DNA of 64,000 nucleotides, taken from the NCBI GenBank assembly GCA_020746995.1, contig JAGPXD010000003.1, forward strand, positions 1,674,001 through 1,738,000, given 5' to 3'. Below are positions 1 through 10,573 of the stretch, in pieces (position 1 is the first letter of the stretch; each line of letters begins with the position of its first letter). A model generated the notes under the pieces. That model worked only from the letters and a program-made list of their open reading frames with translations. It ran no database searches and was not told the origin of the DNA. The position numbers and the translations under genes were made by a program. Source of the DNA: Plectosphaerella cucumerina (Eukaryota > Ascomycota > Sordariomycetes > Glomerellales > Plectosphaerellaceae).

Positions 1-2017
1 AGGTCGCCATCACGGAGGTGAGAGAGGGAGGGGGGGAGGTGAGGGAAGTTGCCTGGCGCGAGCTTCGCGCCGAAGCTGGGAGGATGGCGGCCGCGATGAA
101 GGCCAGGGGCGTGAGGAGGGGGGATAGGATCGTGCTTGTAGGAGCGAACTCTGTTGAGACGGCGTTGGTGTTTATTGCCGCGACGTGGCTGGGGGCGGTG
201 TTTAGTAGTTCGTCGACGGATATGGGTGTTGGGGGGATCTTGCAGCGGACGGCGCAGATTGATCCTCGCTTCATCTTTTTCGATGATGCTGCGTTGGTGA
301 GTTCTTGGGCGTCTTTTCCTTTTGAGGTTGAAGCTGACGATGGAAGTATAATGGCCGCCGCGTCGACTTGCGGGAGAAGATGGCGGGAGTTGCGGAGGGG
401 ATGCTCTCGTCGCCGAGCTTCGAGGCTGTCGTTGCTATACCGCGCTGGCGGGATGCTCCGTTGGATATCTCGTCTGTTCCTCGCGCAGAGACGCTGGCGA
501 GCTTCCTCGCTGTGGCGGCTCCTTCGGCGCCAGACCCGCCGTTTGAGCATGTCGAGTTCCATGACCCGTTCCTCGTGTATTACTCATCTGGAACGACGGG
601 TGTTCCCAAGGCTATCGTACATGCCGTGGGGAATATCACACTCAGTCTCGTCAAGGAAGGACGGCTCCATGAGGGAACGACGGAGAAGTCGGCTGGATTA
701 CAGGTATGAATCAAGCTCAAGTGGAAGTACGGTATGACTGACCTGTGTTGCAGTACACCACGACAGGTTGGATCATGTACCTCTCCAACGTGGCCCAGCT
801 CGTCCTAGGCTCCCGTGCCATCATGTATGATGGCTCCCCTCTCAAGCCCGACCCTGGCGTTCTCGTCCGCGTTGCCGCTGCCCACAAGGCTACGAAGCTC
901 GGTATTAGTCCGCGCTGGCTTGCAGAGGTGGCTGCTGCTGGAATCCGGCCCCGCGAGCACGCTGATCTTTCTGCTCTCGAGATCGTCACTACCACTGGCA
1001 TGGTGCTGCCTGACCAGTTATTTGAGTATGCCTTCCTGGAACCGATGACCCCCCATCAAGACAGGCTCTGCCTCACTGCCGACCTCCCTCAGAAGACAGT
1101 ACTGACCCTGTGCGTAGATGGTTCTACGACGCCGGCTTCCCCTCCCGCGTCCACCTCGCCAACATCTCCGGCGGCACCGACATCGCAGGCTGCTTCGGCC
1201 AGCAAAATCCCCTTACCCCCGTCTACCTCGGCGGCACCCAAGGTCCCTCCCTTGGCGTCCCCGTCGCCGTTTACGACGCTCTCCTTCCCGATGGCCCCGG
1301 TGCCCCCGTTCCCGACGGAGAGCCCGGCGAGCTCGTCGCCACAGCTGCCTTCCCCAATATCCCGATCTACCTCTGGGGCGACGCCGCTACGCCCTCACCG
1401 GGCCCTCGCACCAACACGGCGCCTAAAGGCTCACGCTATCACGGGGCCTACTTTGCGAGGTTCGACCACGTCTGGGCCCATGGGGACTTTGTTGCCATCC
1501 ACCCCGTTACAGGTGGCCTGTCCTTCCTCGGTCGCGCGGATGGCGTCCTCAACCCCTCCGGCGTACGCTTCGGCAGCGCAGAGATCTATGCTGTTGTCGA
1601 CCTTCTCTTCGCAGATCGTGTGGCTGATAGTCTTTGCGTGGGCCGGCGGCGACCAGGCGATGAAGACGAGGCTGTGATGCTGTTCTTGCTCATGCGGCCT
1701 GGGTGTCGCTTCGACGAGGCCCTGGCGGGTGAGGTAAGGGCTGCGATAGGGAGGGAGCTGACGAAGCGGCACGTTCCGCGGTTTGTGTTTGAGACGCCTG
1801 AGATTCCGGTAAGTTCGGAGAGAGTAGATGTTTCGACAGGAAAGCTGACAATGTGTAGACGACTGTCAACCTGAAGAAGGTCGAGCTGCCTGTGAAGCAT
1901 ATCGTGTCCGGCAAGACGGTCAAGCCCTCTGGCACTCTGCTGAACCCGGGAAGTCTCGAGTACTACTATCAGTTCGCCAAGGTCGAGGAGCCGACGTCGT
2001 TGAAGGGAAAGCTGTGA
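1..2017 (+). CDS. AACS: Acetoacetyl-CoA synthetase (5' end outside window)
   Basis: Joins acetoacetate to CoA using ATP; a cytosolic acyl-adenylate-forming enzyme of ketone and lipid metabolism. The start lies upstream, so about 100 N-terminal residues are missing; 590 residues are readable. Exons inferred from frame and splice sites: 3-296, 347-703, 754-1025, 1118-1808, 1859-2017. The introns have GT-AG ends and joining them keeps one frame. Seen in the protein: the AMP-binding core YYSSGTTGVPKAIVH, then WFYDAGF and NISGGTDIAGCF, the HGDF and FLGRADG(V)LNPSGVRFGSAEIY motifs, and a C-terminal domain ending in LEYYYQFAKVEEP. FSSSSTDMGVGGILQR and YNGRRVDLREKM across the first intron are typical of acetoacetyl-CoA rather than acetyl-CoA synthetases. 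An apparent frame change near 300-346 is explained by the 50-bp intron, so the gene is not broken. The stop is 82 bp from the stop of the convergent neighbour, so the 3' UTRs probably overlap. Confidence 0.9.
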
Positions 2018-2099
2018 TGAGTAGACAAGAGTGTCGAATTAGGCGTCTCTGGATAGACGAGACATGTTAATACACGGATAGCTTCTCCTTTTGCTCCCC

Positions 2100-2675
2100 T
2101 CAAACCCTCGCCGGGAACTTCCCCCCATGAACACCATACCGCCATCCCATATATCCAACCGTCCCGGCCACACTCCCCAGCCCAACAGCCCCAAGCATCG
2201 CCCTCCATCCCGCCGTCGCCGCAGCACCCACAGCTCCAGCCCTCCCCGCGGCCGTGAACCCCAGCGCCGCCCCCAGCGCCATACCCCCATACGTCCAGTC
2301 ATCCACCTCAAGCTGTCCGGCGTTCTGCATCAGCCGCCAACTCCTATCGCGCCATTCAATATCCTCCCGTCCCCACATCCTGAACACCGTACCGACAGCC
2401 ATGAAGCCGATCGTCCATGCCGCCGATGCGCCAGCTACCCGAACCAGGCGCGGGAAGACAGCTGGTCGGGGTGCGCCCTTGGGCAGACCAGGGGCGCCGG
2501 GAATGGAGGCCCGCAAGGGGTAGAAGCGCGCGGCGGCCTCGCGGGCGCCGAAGATGCCCAGGCCGACGACGGCGCCTGTCGTGACGCTGCGCGCGAGGAT
2601 GTGTGTGAGGAGGATGGTGTGAGCGAGAGGCTGGTCCTCTGCATAGTCGGCCACGGGGAAGAGGTAGCGGGACAT
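2100..2675 (-). CDS. Small fungal membrane protein (DUF1757-like, unknown function)
   Basis: Single exon, 191 residues. I start it at the ATG at 2675 (MSRYLFPVADYAEDQPLAH...); the open frame runs further upstream but only from a TTG codon. The protein has several Ala/Gly-rich hydrophobic stretches likely to be membrane segments: roughly residues 25-45, 75-95, 130-150 and 160-180. The conserved-looking DDWTYGGMALGAALG sits before the third. This layout resembles the short fungal DUF1757 family, but I assign it from memory with modest confidence. No function is known to me. It faces the acetoacetyl-CoA synthetase gene, with 82 bp between stops, and the upstream 530 bp separate it from cut9. Confidence 0.7.
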   Translation of the reverse strand: MSRYLFPVADYAEDQPLAHTILLTHILARSVTTGAVVGLGIFGAREAAARFYPLRASIPGAPGLPKGAPRPAVFPRLVRVAGASAAWTIGFMAVGTVFRMWGREDIEWRDRSWRLMQNAGQLEVDDWTYGGMALGAALGFTAAGRAGAVGAAATAGWRAMLGAVGLGSVAGTVGYMGWRYGVHGGKFPARV

Positions 2676-3206
2676 TGTGTTTATGGAAGGCAATGGATTT
2701 TCAGGTGGCTTTACTGCGTGTCGCGGATCTCGAGACTGCTTGTGATAAGGTACGGATAGAAGAGGACAGACACAAGGCTGCTCTCCGCTTCAAGTCCGGA
2801 AGCTGACGCCCGACCTTATAAGAATGATGACTCCAAGACACCGACACACAAGTCCCGCCCGTCCGTCCCCTGTGAGTTCACGCCGTGCCGTGGCCAGCTC
2901 CCGCCCGTCCAACATGCCTGCTGACACCCCTGTCGACGGCCGCTAATGATGTGCAGCGAATGCGCCGTGGGACGTGCTGCGGGCGCGTCCGAGTGCGAGT
3001 GCGAATTGGTCGGCGAATCATCCCTCCGCAATTCATCAGCCGTCGGTTGTGACTTTCGCCGGCCTTCAACGCCGTCTTACACTTCCCTCAACCCTCGCAT
3101 GGCAATGTGAATCTTTTTATCATGTTCATTACGCGTCTCTCGACGCTTCGGCATGTGTGCCGTCCATCATAATGTTTCCCATCCCATAGCCCATGCTGCG
3201 CGTTGC
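2676..3206. other. Intergenic interval between the DUF1757-like gene and the cut9 stop
   Basis: About 530 bp. It should hold the promoter and 5' UTR of the minus-strand gene starting at 2675 and the 3' UTR of the cut9 homologue ending at 3207. No repeat, RNA gene or credible ORF was seen. Confidence 0.6.
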
Positions 3207-5136
3207 TCAGTCGTCGTCGCTCATTTCCATCATGCTCTCGCCCTTGTCGTCGTCGTCGGCAAGTGTCGTCCGTCGCCTTCCGCCAGCTGCCTTGCCCTTG
3301 CCCTTCGAGTCGCCCTTGCGCCGCGGCCGGACGACCTTTTCTTTGGCGGCGGCCTTGCCCATCTCCAGATCATTCTCGAAGGCGTCAAGCTCCTCGTCGT
3401 CAACCACGTCGATGCACGCCGACTCCTCCAGCGCCTTATTTAGCAGCTCCGTCGCGATGCCGTCCTGCGGATTTATCGCAAGCGCCTCGTGTAGCGGCAC
3501 AATCGCCTTCTCCGGTTGACCACTCTCCAGATAGATGAGGCCCTTGGCCGACAGGATTGCAGCGTCCTTTCCACCAAGGCGCAGAACTTCGTTAAATTCC
3601 TCCATGGCTTCCTTAAACCTGCGGAGTCGTCGGAAACAGTGCGCCAGATTGGTGCGCGCCGCCAGCCACGCGCCCGGCTCGGCGTCGATCTCGTCAGCAA
3701 TCTCAAGAGCGCGCGCGAAAAAGCGCACCGCCTCTTCTGGTTTGTCCTGGTGGTACTTGACGATGCCCATCTCATTCAGGAGCAGAGGGTCTGTCTTGCA
3801 AAGGCCGTAGGCCGTCTTGAGGAACTCTTCGGCTACCGTCATGTTGTTGAGCGCGTGGTTCTGCATGCCGAGGAACACCTGCGGCAGATGCGTGCCCATG
3901 AACAGCCGCGCCGCCGTCGAGTAGGCCGAAATGGCCTGGTCGTGCTCGCCCTCGGCCGCAAATGTATGCGCGAATCCTATCCACGCCGGTCCAAAGTGTG
4001 CGTCCATCATGCTGGCCTTGCTGAAGTAGCGCCTCGCCTCGGCGATTTTGTCGATGGCGAAGTAGTAGATGCCCACTGCAAGCCATGCACACGGTTGTTC
4101 TGGGTGGTTGTCGGCCAGGTCGTGGGCAATCAGGAAGAGCGTGTTCTTGCGGCCGAGCTGGGACAGGCAAGCCAGGTGCAGCGGGTAGATGGCGAAGTTG
4201 TACTGGTCGTCACGCAGGATGGCGTCGGTGATAGCCAGGGCGTCCTGATAGCGGCACTGCGTGTAGAGGAGGTCGGCCTTCGCGAGCAGCAAGTCGGGGT
4301 TGTCGGCGAGGCGGTAGTGCGTCGAGAGCGAGTCGTAGGCGGCGGTGAAGGCAGCCGGGTCCCGATACTTGGACAGCCGCGTGGTGTACAGCGTCTTTGT
4401 AAACTCGGCCGCCTCCTCCGATGCCGATGGGTCGCCACCGACGTTGATCGAGTCAAAGTCGAGCGAGTCGAGGAACTGCCACTCCTCGTCCGGCGAGAGG
4501 AGCGAGTTGGACATGAGCTGCTGGAAAGCCTCGAAGCACTGCACATCGATGCGCACAGCGTCCTTGTAGCACTCCTTGGCCCGGTCAAAAGCGTTCTGCT
4601 TGGCATAGCAGATGCCGCGTAGGTAACAAATGGCCGCCTCATATTTCCTGTTGGTTGCCTCCTCCTCGGCGGCATCGTCCCGCGGCTGCCGCTCCCGCGT
4701 ACCGGCCCTGACTGGCACGCCGTGGCGGCCAGGGGCGGCCTGCGCCTTGCGCTTGTTGCTGGCGTTGTTGATGAGATGTGTCGGATTGCGGTCGCCGAGC
4801 ACGTTGAGTGCGTCGTCGAAGCGAGACTGCTTAATCAGGCAGTGGCCGGCGAGGTAGCGGCATGATGTGTTTCGGGAGATGAGGTCCTGCTTCTGGAGAA
4901 AGGTCTGGGCACGGGTGTAGTTGCCAGTAGTGAAATGCACCTGCGCCAGCCAGAAGGCATCCTTGTCGTCATCTGCAGGGCGATCCGGTCAGACATAGGA
5001 ATTCGAGGTGATTGTGGTGCATGGGGAAGTTGGACGTACTCGTCAGCGCCAGCAGCTTGTCGCCGACAAAGACAGCCGAGTCGTACTGGCCCTTGTTCAG
5101 GGCATCCTGGCGCCAGTCCCTCAGGAACTTTTCCAT
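3207..5136 (-). CDS. cut9: Anaphase-promoting complex TPR subunit Cut9/Cdc16 (APC6)
   Basis: A tetratricopeptide-repeat scaffold subunit of the APC/C ubiquitin ligase, which drives securin and cyclin destruction in mitosis. Two exons: 5136-5040 and 4972-3207, with a 67-bp intron (GTACGT donor, CAG acceptor). Together they code 620 residues. The first exon gives MEKFLRDWRQDALNKGQYDS, which matches the start of APC6 proteins and fixes the ATG at 5136. TPR-like helices follow through most of the chain, for example CYLRGICYAKQNAFDRAKECYKDA, AWLAVGIYYFAIDKIAEARRYFSKA, WIGFAHTFAAEGEHDQAISAYSTA, LLNEMGIVKYHQDKPEEAVRFFARAL and ILSAKGLIYLESGQPEKAIVPLHEALAINP. A basic linker (residues about 75-105) splits the first repeats. 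The C-terminal tail is Lys/Arg-rich and ends in acidic DDDD and MSDDD runs. Length agrees with fungal APC6. Confidence 0.93.
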
Positions 5137-6838
5137 GCCGGTGTGGAGATCAATTCGAGAAGTAGTTGTTCGGGGGCATCAGGGGCCGGGGCAAATACGC
5201 ATGATCGGAGCCGCGGAGGGTTGGGCAAGTCGGCGGTGTCGAAAGGTGTGCCGAGAGAAACGCGACGGGCGCGTCAGGGAGCAGCTCGACTTTGGTGGGC
5301 TGGATGAAGTCACCCACCATCAATCGGAAGTGGCAGGGACGACGGGAGGGGTGTATGCATGAAACTGCGGGGCAGAATGGGATGTGTCTATTGGCTGATT
5401 TGGGTCGTTCCTCCCTCGACCACCACCTGTGTCCCACGTTGTTTGGTCAGGTTCCTTCTCCAACAAACGGTTGTTGACATTAAACAACCACTCTCTGCCC
5501 AGCTGCTCAGAGAAGTGCATGGAGCAAAGTGGTGACATTTCAGAGGGCCTCAACGTCATTTGAGAAGTATTGTCTCCCATCTGAACCCCAAGAGGCCCCT
5601 CACTGCCACCTCTGATACTTGCATCAACCCAAAGTGCAGACACGAAAAAAACGTCTCCAAGCCAGCCAACCGCTGCCCGTCTTGATGTCATGACATCGTC
5701 TCCACATGCAGCTGCCTGCCCCTTCTGCCAATTGTCGTCCCATGTCAAGACATTTCGACTTGGCATGGCCCGCCTGAAGAACCTACCACGCGACAACAAT
5801 TTCCAGAGAAGCCGGAGCGCGCCAGGCGAAGGACGGCACCGACGGGGAAAGGTCGGCATCGGCCACCGGTGCATGTCCCGCTCAAAAGCCAAGCCGAAAC
5901 AAAGGGCATCCCCTCTCATAGAAGATGACTAAGCCATAACCTGAGGTCACCGCCAGTAAAGGCAATGCCGCTTAAGCGATGATGGGGCATTCACCACCGG
6001 GCCCCAAGGCTGGGTCCGCCATTGCTGTATCGGGTCGCCGTGTTTTGTGAGGTCAGGGCCCCGGTCGGTCCCCATTCAGTGAAGTTTCTTTGCTCGCCAG
6101 TTCCCACCCGCGCCTGCCTCGCCTCGCCTCGCCGCTGCTGCACACTGTCCCCCGACCCGCCGGTTGACCTCGAGCTTTTGTTCCCCCGACCAGTCCAATC
6201 CATCCACCTCCAACTCGCACATCCACCACCACCACACAAACAAATCTCCCCACGCCCATCGCATCCGACATCCCCTCTCCGCCTCAACCGCATACTCTCC
6301 CGCTGCAACCATCCGCATTGCTCTATTCACTACATCTCTTCCGACAGAGACCCCCGAAACCCGCATCTCGGCCGCCACCCCGTACCGTACCGTACAGACC
6401 TGCATTGCCTTTTGGAGACATCCACCCACACACTTCCATCCGCACACGCACACGCACACGCACCCCCAGACATACACGCCCTTACCGTCATCCAATCGCA
6501 CCTGCACCGCCGCAGCCTTTCCTTCTCCTGTCCCCGGACACTCCTCTGCTTCAATACGTATCCCCTCGCCTCGTCCCCCTCCGTCTGCAAGCCTGCTGCA
6601 AACGCCACACCCCTCCCCTCCCCCTCCCCTCCCCTGCCGGTCCTCCCATCACCCGTTCCTCCCATAGCCACCAGCACCTTCGTCGCCGCCGCTCGCAGCC
6701 CGTCGCCGCAAGCCAGCTCCCCCAGTCCTATTCGCGTGTTCCCCGCCGTCCACGCCAAGGTGTCGCTCTTCCGTTAGAGAAGGAGCCGTAGTCGCAGTCA
6801 GGGATTCCCACCAAGGAGAAAGTGCAAAGACAGTCCCC
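5137..6838. promoter_or_regulatory. Divergent promoter region and leader between cut9 and the eIF4E-family gene
   Basis: About 1.7 kb between two divergent starts. The right part (about 6080-6838) is rich in C and T on the + strand, as expected for a fungal promoter and 5' UTR feeding the gene at 6839. It contains a CACACG microsatellite at 6441-6463 and CCCCT-rich tracts near 6605-6632. Short ORFs in several frames (for example 6022-6777) are low-complexity Pro/Ser/His products of this composition and are not called. No RNA gene was seen. Confidence 0.5.
6441..6463. repeat. CACACG microsatellite in the eIF4E-family leader
   Basis: A six-base unit repeated about 3.5 times, inside the pyrimidine-rich region upstream of the ATG at 6839. 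It probably lies in the promoter or 5' UTR. Confidence 0.8.
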
Positions 6839-8056
6839 ATGGAGAACAATCTATGGACTCGCCGCACTAAGTACGTTTCCCTTCCCTGTTGCGCCGCCCA
6901 AGCAACCTCCTGCTGACTGGCTCCCCTCCCACAGCTCAGGCAAGCTCTCCCTCACGACCCCCGGCAACGCTACCACGCCCTCGACTGGCGCCGACGCTGG
7001 CCGCAATGGCTCCTTCTCCAAGAGGTTCGGCAGCGGCGACTCGTCGCATGGGAACAAGAACCCTTTCCACTCTGCTACCACTCCTGGCGGCACCAGCCTA
7101 GCCTCCCCGACTCCCTCGGCCACCAATGCCTTCGGTCTAGGTTCCGGCGCCTTCGCCTCCTTCGGCTCGGCCAAGACTCCCAAATCCTCCGGCAACCCCT
7201 TTGACGTGGCCATGGGCGCCATGGGCAAGGCCCCGGGCTCCAAGACCCCCGGCGAGAAGGCTGGCGATCATCTCGGCAAAGCCCCCTCCATGGCCTCCAT
7301 TGCCGAGAACGCCGCCCTCGCCGGTGTCAAGGGCGCCGCCGGCTCCGCCTCACAACCCGGCTCGGCCCGCGTCTCGTCCGAGTCCGGTCGTCCTCAACCC
7401 GGCCCCAGGGCGCACCCTCTGAAATACGAGTGGGTGACCTGGTGCCGTCCGTGTCAGCCAAAGGGCCAGCCCTATGAGGAGTACGCCAAGTCGCTGACTC
7501 CCATGGTCCACTGCAAGACGGCTGAGGAGTTCGTCGTCGGCTTCCGCCACCTCAAGCACCCCTCGCAGCTGCCAGTCGGCTGGGAGTACCACTTCTTCAA
7601 GCGCGGCATTCGCCCGATATGGGAGGATGAGATTAACAGGAGCGGCGGCAAGTGGGTCCTGCGCCTGAAGAAGGGCATCGCCGACAGGTACTGGGAGGAC
7701 ACGCGCTTCGCCCTCCTCGGCGAGGCCTTCTCCGACGTGAGCGAGGAGATCTGCGGCGGCGTCGTGAGCATCCGCAATGGCGAGGACGTCATTAGCATCT
7801 GGACCCGCTCCACCGGCGGCCGCGTGCTCAAGATTCGGTACGTCACAAGTCAGCATCGTCTTGCTCCTGTCATAGCCGCTGACCCTTATTTTACAGCGAG
7901 ACCTGGAAGAACTACCTCCAGTGCCCGCCCAACACCCAGTTCGAGTTCAAGTCCCACGACGAGAGCATCCAGCACCGCGCCGCCATCGAGGAGTCACGCC
8001 GCGAGAAGCACCAGGACAAGCGCAAGCAGGTCGCCGATGATCAGAAGGGGCCGTAG
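6839..8056 (+). CDS. eIF4E-family mRNA cap-binding protein (4EHP/eIF4E2-like) with long disordered N-terminus
   Basis: Binds the 7-methylguanosine cap of mRNA in the cytoplasm; the divergent class suggests a regulatory rather than general initiation role. Exons 6839-6870, 6935-7837 and 7897-8056; introns of 64 and 59 bp with GTACGT donors. The spliced product has 364 residues starting MENNLWTRRTNSGKLS. Residues 1 to about 170 are Ser/Gly/Pro/Ala-rich and disordered, with repeated GKAPG/GEKAG-like pieces. The IF4E fold follows (about 172-345): WVTWCRPCQP, AEEFVVGFRHLKHP, YHFFKRGIRPIWEDEINRSG with the cap-stacking Trp-Glu pair, GGKWVLRLKKG, RYWEDTRFALLGE, ICGGVVSIRNGEDVISIWTR and LKIRETWKNYLQ. 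The last element spans intron 2, which supports the splice. Canonical eIF4E is about 200-250 residues, so the N-terminal extension is notable. Its 3' end faces sad1. Confidence 0.88.
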
Positions 8057-8594
8057 GAGGCTCTGGCTGTTTGCCGGCTCGGCCTTATGGAGGCATAATC
8101 ATGGGGCTATGATGGAACAACGCGATGAGGAGCGCTCAGAGGCATCCATGACGATTTCCTCTCCGAACCTACGACCCTTGTACAACACTGGACTGAAAAG
8201 AACAAAATATGACCCCGGCAGCGCCGTCCATTGGTTGGCCACGAACGGGAGCGACTGATTTACCAAGCGGGCCAGGTTTCGTGATTTTTTTTTCAGGGCT
8301 GGAAAACCAAAGCGAAATGGGTGGTGGAAGATGATTTGCATGTTTATGAAGAGGGATGGACGGTGGATGGCCAGGTCTTCTGGACTCTGTGCCGCTTTTC
8401 AGGTGTACATTACCATCACTGGGCGCTCGTGTGGATCAATGGCAGCAGCGTACGGCCTGAGAAGTATGTCCGACTTTTCTTGCCGCATGCACTGATTCCC
8501 GTGCCTCGTTTGATTCGTCTCGAATGTGCCGCCAGCCGCGTGATGGCCATCGTCTAGTAGATCCTAATTTTACAGGTATTTCCTCCACGACTGC
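8057..8594. other. Convergent 3' region between the eIF4E-family gene and sad1
   Basis: About 540 bp holding both 3' UTRs. A T-run near 8285-8292 is the only low-complexity feature. A 78-codon ORF at 8321-8557 looks incidental. Confidence 0.6.
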
Positions 8595-10286
8595 CTACGC
8601 CTTTCTCTTGCCCTTGTCCCCTGGCGACCTCCGCCGTTCCCAGATCTGTAGATACGTCTCGCCGAGATAAAGCAGCTCGGCCTGAACCTTGTCGACGAAG
8701 AGGTCCTGGCAGACGACCCACTCGTCGCGGGCGCGGTCACGGACCTGGACTTTCCACGTCTTGCGTTCCTCGCCCACGGCGTCCGCGACGTCATCCCTAT
8801 GAGCGCGGACGGCCTCGTGAACGATGTTCGCGACGAGGTCGTAGACGATGGGCTCGCCGGGAGGGTGCTGCGATGGGTCGGGCTCGACGTAGGGGCTGAC
8901 GTCGAGGCCGACGCGCGGATCGAATGTGACGATTGTGGGGTTGCGCTCTGAGACGAACTTGTTCTGGGAGAAGCGCTTGATGTGGAACATGAGGAAAGGT
9001 GGGAGAGGATGCATCAGGCGGTAACGCTTGCGTTGAGCGAGATGCTCTTGGGCGCGACGGCCGTCGTATTTTGACAGGATGGTGTGGAGGGGCACCTGGG
9101 GGATGATGTTGCGGTTGTTCTCGTCCTGGAAGAGCGGGGCGGGTGGCAGGTCGAGGGTGAGGAGGAGGAAGCGCGAGACGGCGACGTGGACGTCGGCGGC
9201 GTCCTCGAAGCGCAGGCGGTCGCCGGCGTCGGCGCGGGCGGTGATGGCCTGTGACTCAACTTTGACCTTGCCCTGGAAGATGCGCTGGACGACGGAGGAG
9301 CCGGGCTTGGTCTTTGAGCCGCCGAGGCCGAGGTGCAGGTTGTTGAGGAACCAGGAGAGGAAGTCGACGGGGTCGGCCTGCGCGGACAGGGTGAAGCGCT
9401 TGTTGGACTCGAGGGCGACTTGCTGGAGGAGTTCGTGGGGGGAGACGTGGGCCTTGAAGGCGCGGGGGTTCCAGATCTTGCGGAAGAGGATGGAGGCGCG
9501 CTTGGCCAGCTCGGAGCGGGTCGAGAGATCCTCGAGGAAGAGGTAGTTGCGCAGCGGGGCGACGTGGGCGAGGGCCTGGACGACGACGTTGAGGTAGTCG
9601 TTTTCCTTGAGGTTGTTCATGCCCACGAAGCCGGGGGCGTAGGGCTTGCCGTCGAGGGTGAAGGAGGGCGTCGACGGCGGCGGGGGCCGGTCGAGGGCGG
9701 CGACTTCGCGGCGGTCGTAGCGCGGATCCGAGACGTATTTGATGTCGTCGAGGGACTTGCTCGTGACCTCGTAACCCTCGGGGAGGACGTAGACCTTTTG
9801 CGTCTGCATGTTGATGAAGACGTGGTGGTCCTCATCGAGGGCGTGGAAGTAGGCGTGCGACTTTGTGCCGCGGCCCTGGAAGTAGCGGCCGCAGACGAGA
9901 CATGCGTACACGTTGATGTTGGAGAGGCTGATGGAGCAGAGCTTTTCGAAATCGAAATCGAGCACGTGTCGGTCTATCGTGTCGAGGTAGAGGTCGCCGT
10001 AGCCATCTGTCGGGGCCGATTGCCTCGTCGTCGCGGGCGCGGGTGTGTCGTCGTCGTCGTCGTCGTCGAAGTCTTCCTCATCAATCTCCTTTGTATCTTT
10101 TTCGGTCGCCATCTCTCCATTTGTCTCTTCTGGCCTTGATGCCCATGCTGCGTCGCCGTTTTGTACTGATGATCCTCGTGACACGGACGACTCGTCGACT
10201 CTGGATTTTTTCGATGCCGGCGAGTTGACGCCGACCATTTCGTCGAGAGCCTCGACGGCCTGCCTCTTTCGGCGTGTCGCGTCCAT
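8595..10286 (-). CDS. sad1: U4/U6.U5 tri-snRNP protein Sad1/USP39 (inactive ubiquitin-protease fold)
   Basis: A pre-mRNA splicing factor that stabilises the tri-snRNP in the nucleus. Single exon, 563 residues from the ATG at 10286; the open frame continues upstream but MDATRRKRQAVE is the first plausible start. Residues 1-95 are acidic and disordered with a D run at 74-80. The UBP zinc finger follows (about 117-200): C117, C129 and C132 in LCSIS/YACLVCGRYFQGRG, with H144, H148 and H154. The USP domain begins at GFVGMNNLKENDYLNVVVQAL (about 219-239). Asp stands where active proteases have the catalytic Cys, as known for USP39. VYDLVANIVHEAV stands near the usual His box, also degraded, and LFVDKVQAELLYLGETYLQIWERR ends the fold. 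Length matches Sad1/USP39. Confidence 0.95.
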   Translation of the reverse strand: MDATRRKRQAVEALDEMVGVNSPASKKSRVDESSVSRGSSVQNGDAAWASRPEETNGEMATEKDTKEIDEEDFDDDDDDDTPAPATTRQSAPTDGYGDLYLDTIDRHVLDFDFEKLCSISLSNINVYACLVCGRYFQGRGTKSHAYFHALDEDHHVFINMQTQKVYVLPEGYEVTSKSLDDIKYVSDPRYDRREVAALDRPPPPSTPSFTLDGKPYAPGFVGMNNLKENDYLNVVVQALAHVAPLRNYLFLEDLSTRSELAKRASILFRKIWNPRAFKAHVSPHELLQQVALESNKRFTLSAQADPVDFLSWFLNNLHLGLGGSKTKPGSSVVQRIFQGKVKVESQAITARADAGDRLRFEDAADVHVAVSRFLLLTLDLPPAPLFQDENNRNIIPQVPLHTILSKYDGRRAQEHLAQRKRYRLMHPLPPFLMFHIKRFSQNKFVSERNPTIVTFDPRVGLDVSPYVEPDPSQHPPGEPIVYDLVANIVHEAVRAHRDDVADAVGEERKTWKVQVRDRARDEWVVCQDLFVDKVQAELLYLGETYLQIWERRRSPGDKGKRKA

Positions 10287-10573
10287 TGCGCGAAAGGGGA
10301 GGGGATGTTCGGTCGTTGGGCGTGGTGGTTGGGTGGGAGGTGCTGGAGGGAGGTTTCGGAGGAGTTGTCGTCGCAGCCTGTTGTGAGGCGCCGGCACTGG
10401 AACACAGCGAAAAGTTGCGACACGGCCGAGGGAATAGACACACCCCGCCGGCGGATACAACCACGCCCGTAGCTGCACCATCACATCGACATCACAACAT
10501 CATCTTCAACCTCAGGACTATCATTCAAAATCGAGACATATGCATTTCAACGCCAGTCCTATACACAGTTCCC

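Noticed and set aside
297..346. Apparent frameshift in the acetoacetyl-CoA synthetase
   Set aside because: A 50-bp GT-AG intron joins DDAAL to YNGRRVDLREKM in frame, so the gene is intact.
745..1677. 310-codon ORF
   Set aside because: It joins a real exon (754-1025) to a wrong-frame read of the next exon; intron 1026-1117 explains the correct frame of the acetoacetyl-CoA synthetase.
10036..10080. GTC/CTC trinucleotide run as a microsatellite of interest
   Set aside because: It simply encodes the acidic Asp run near residues 74-80 of Sad1, a common disordered feature of this protein.
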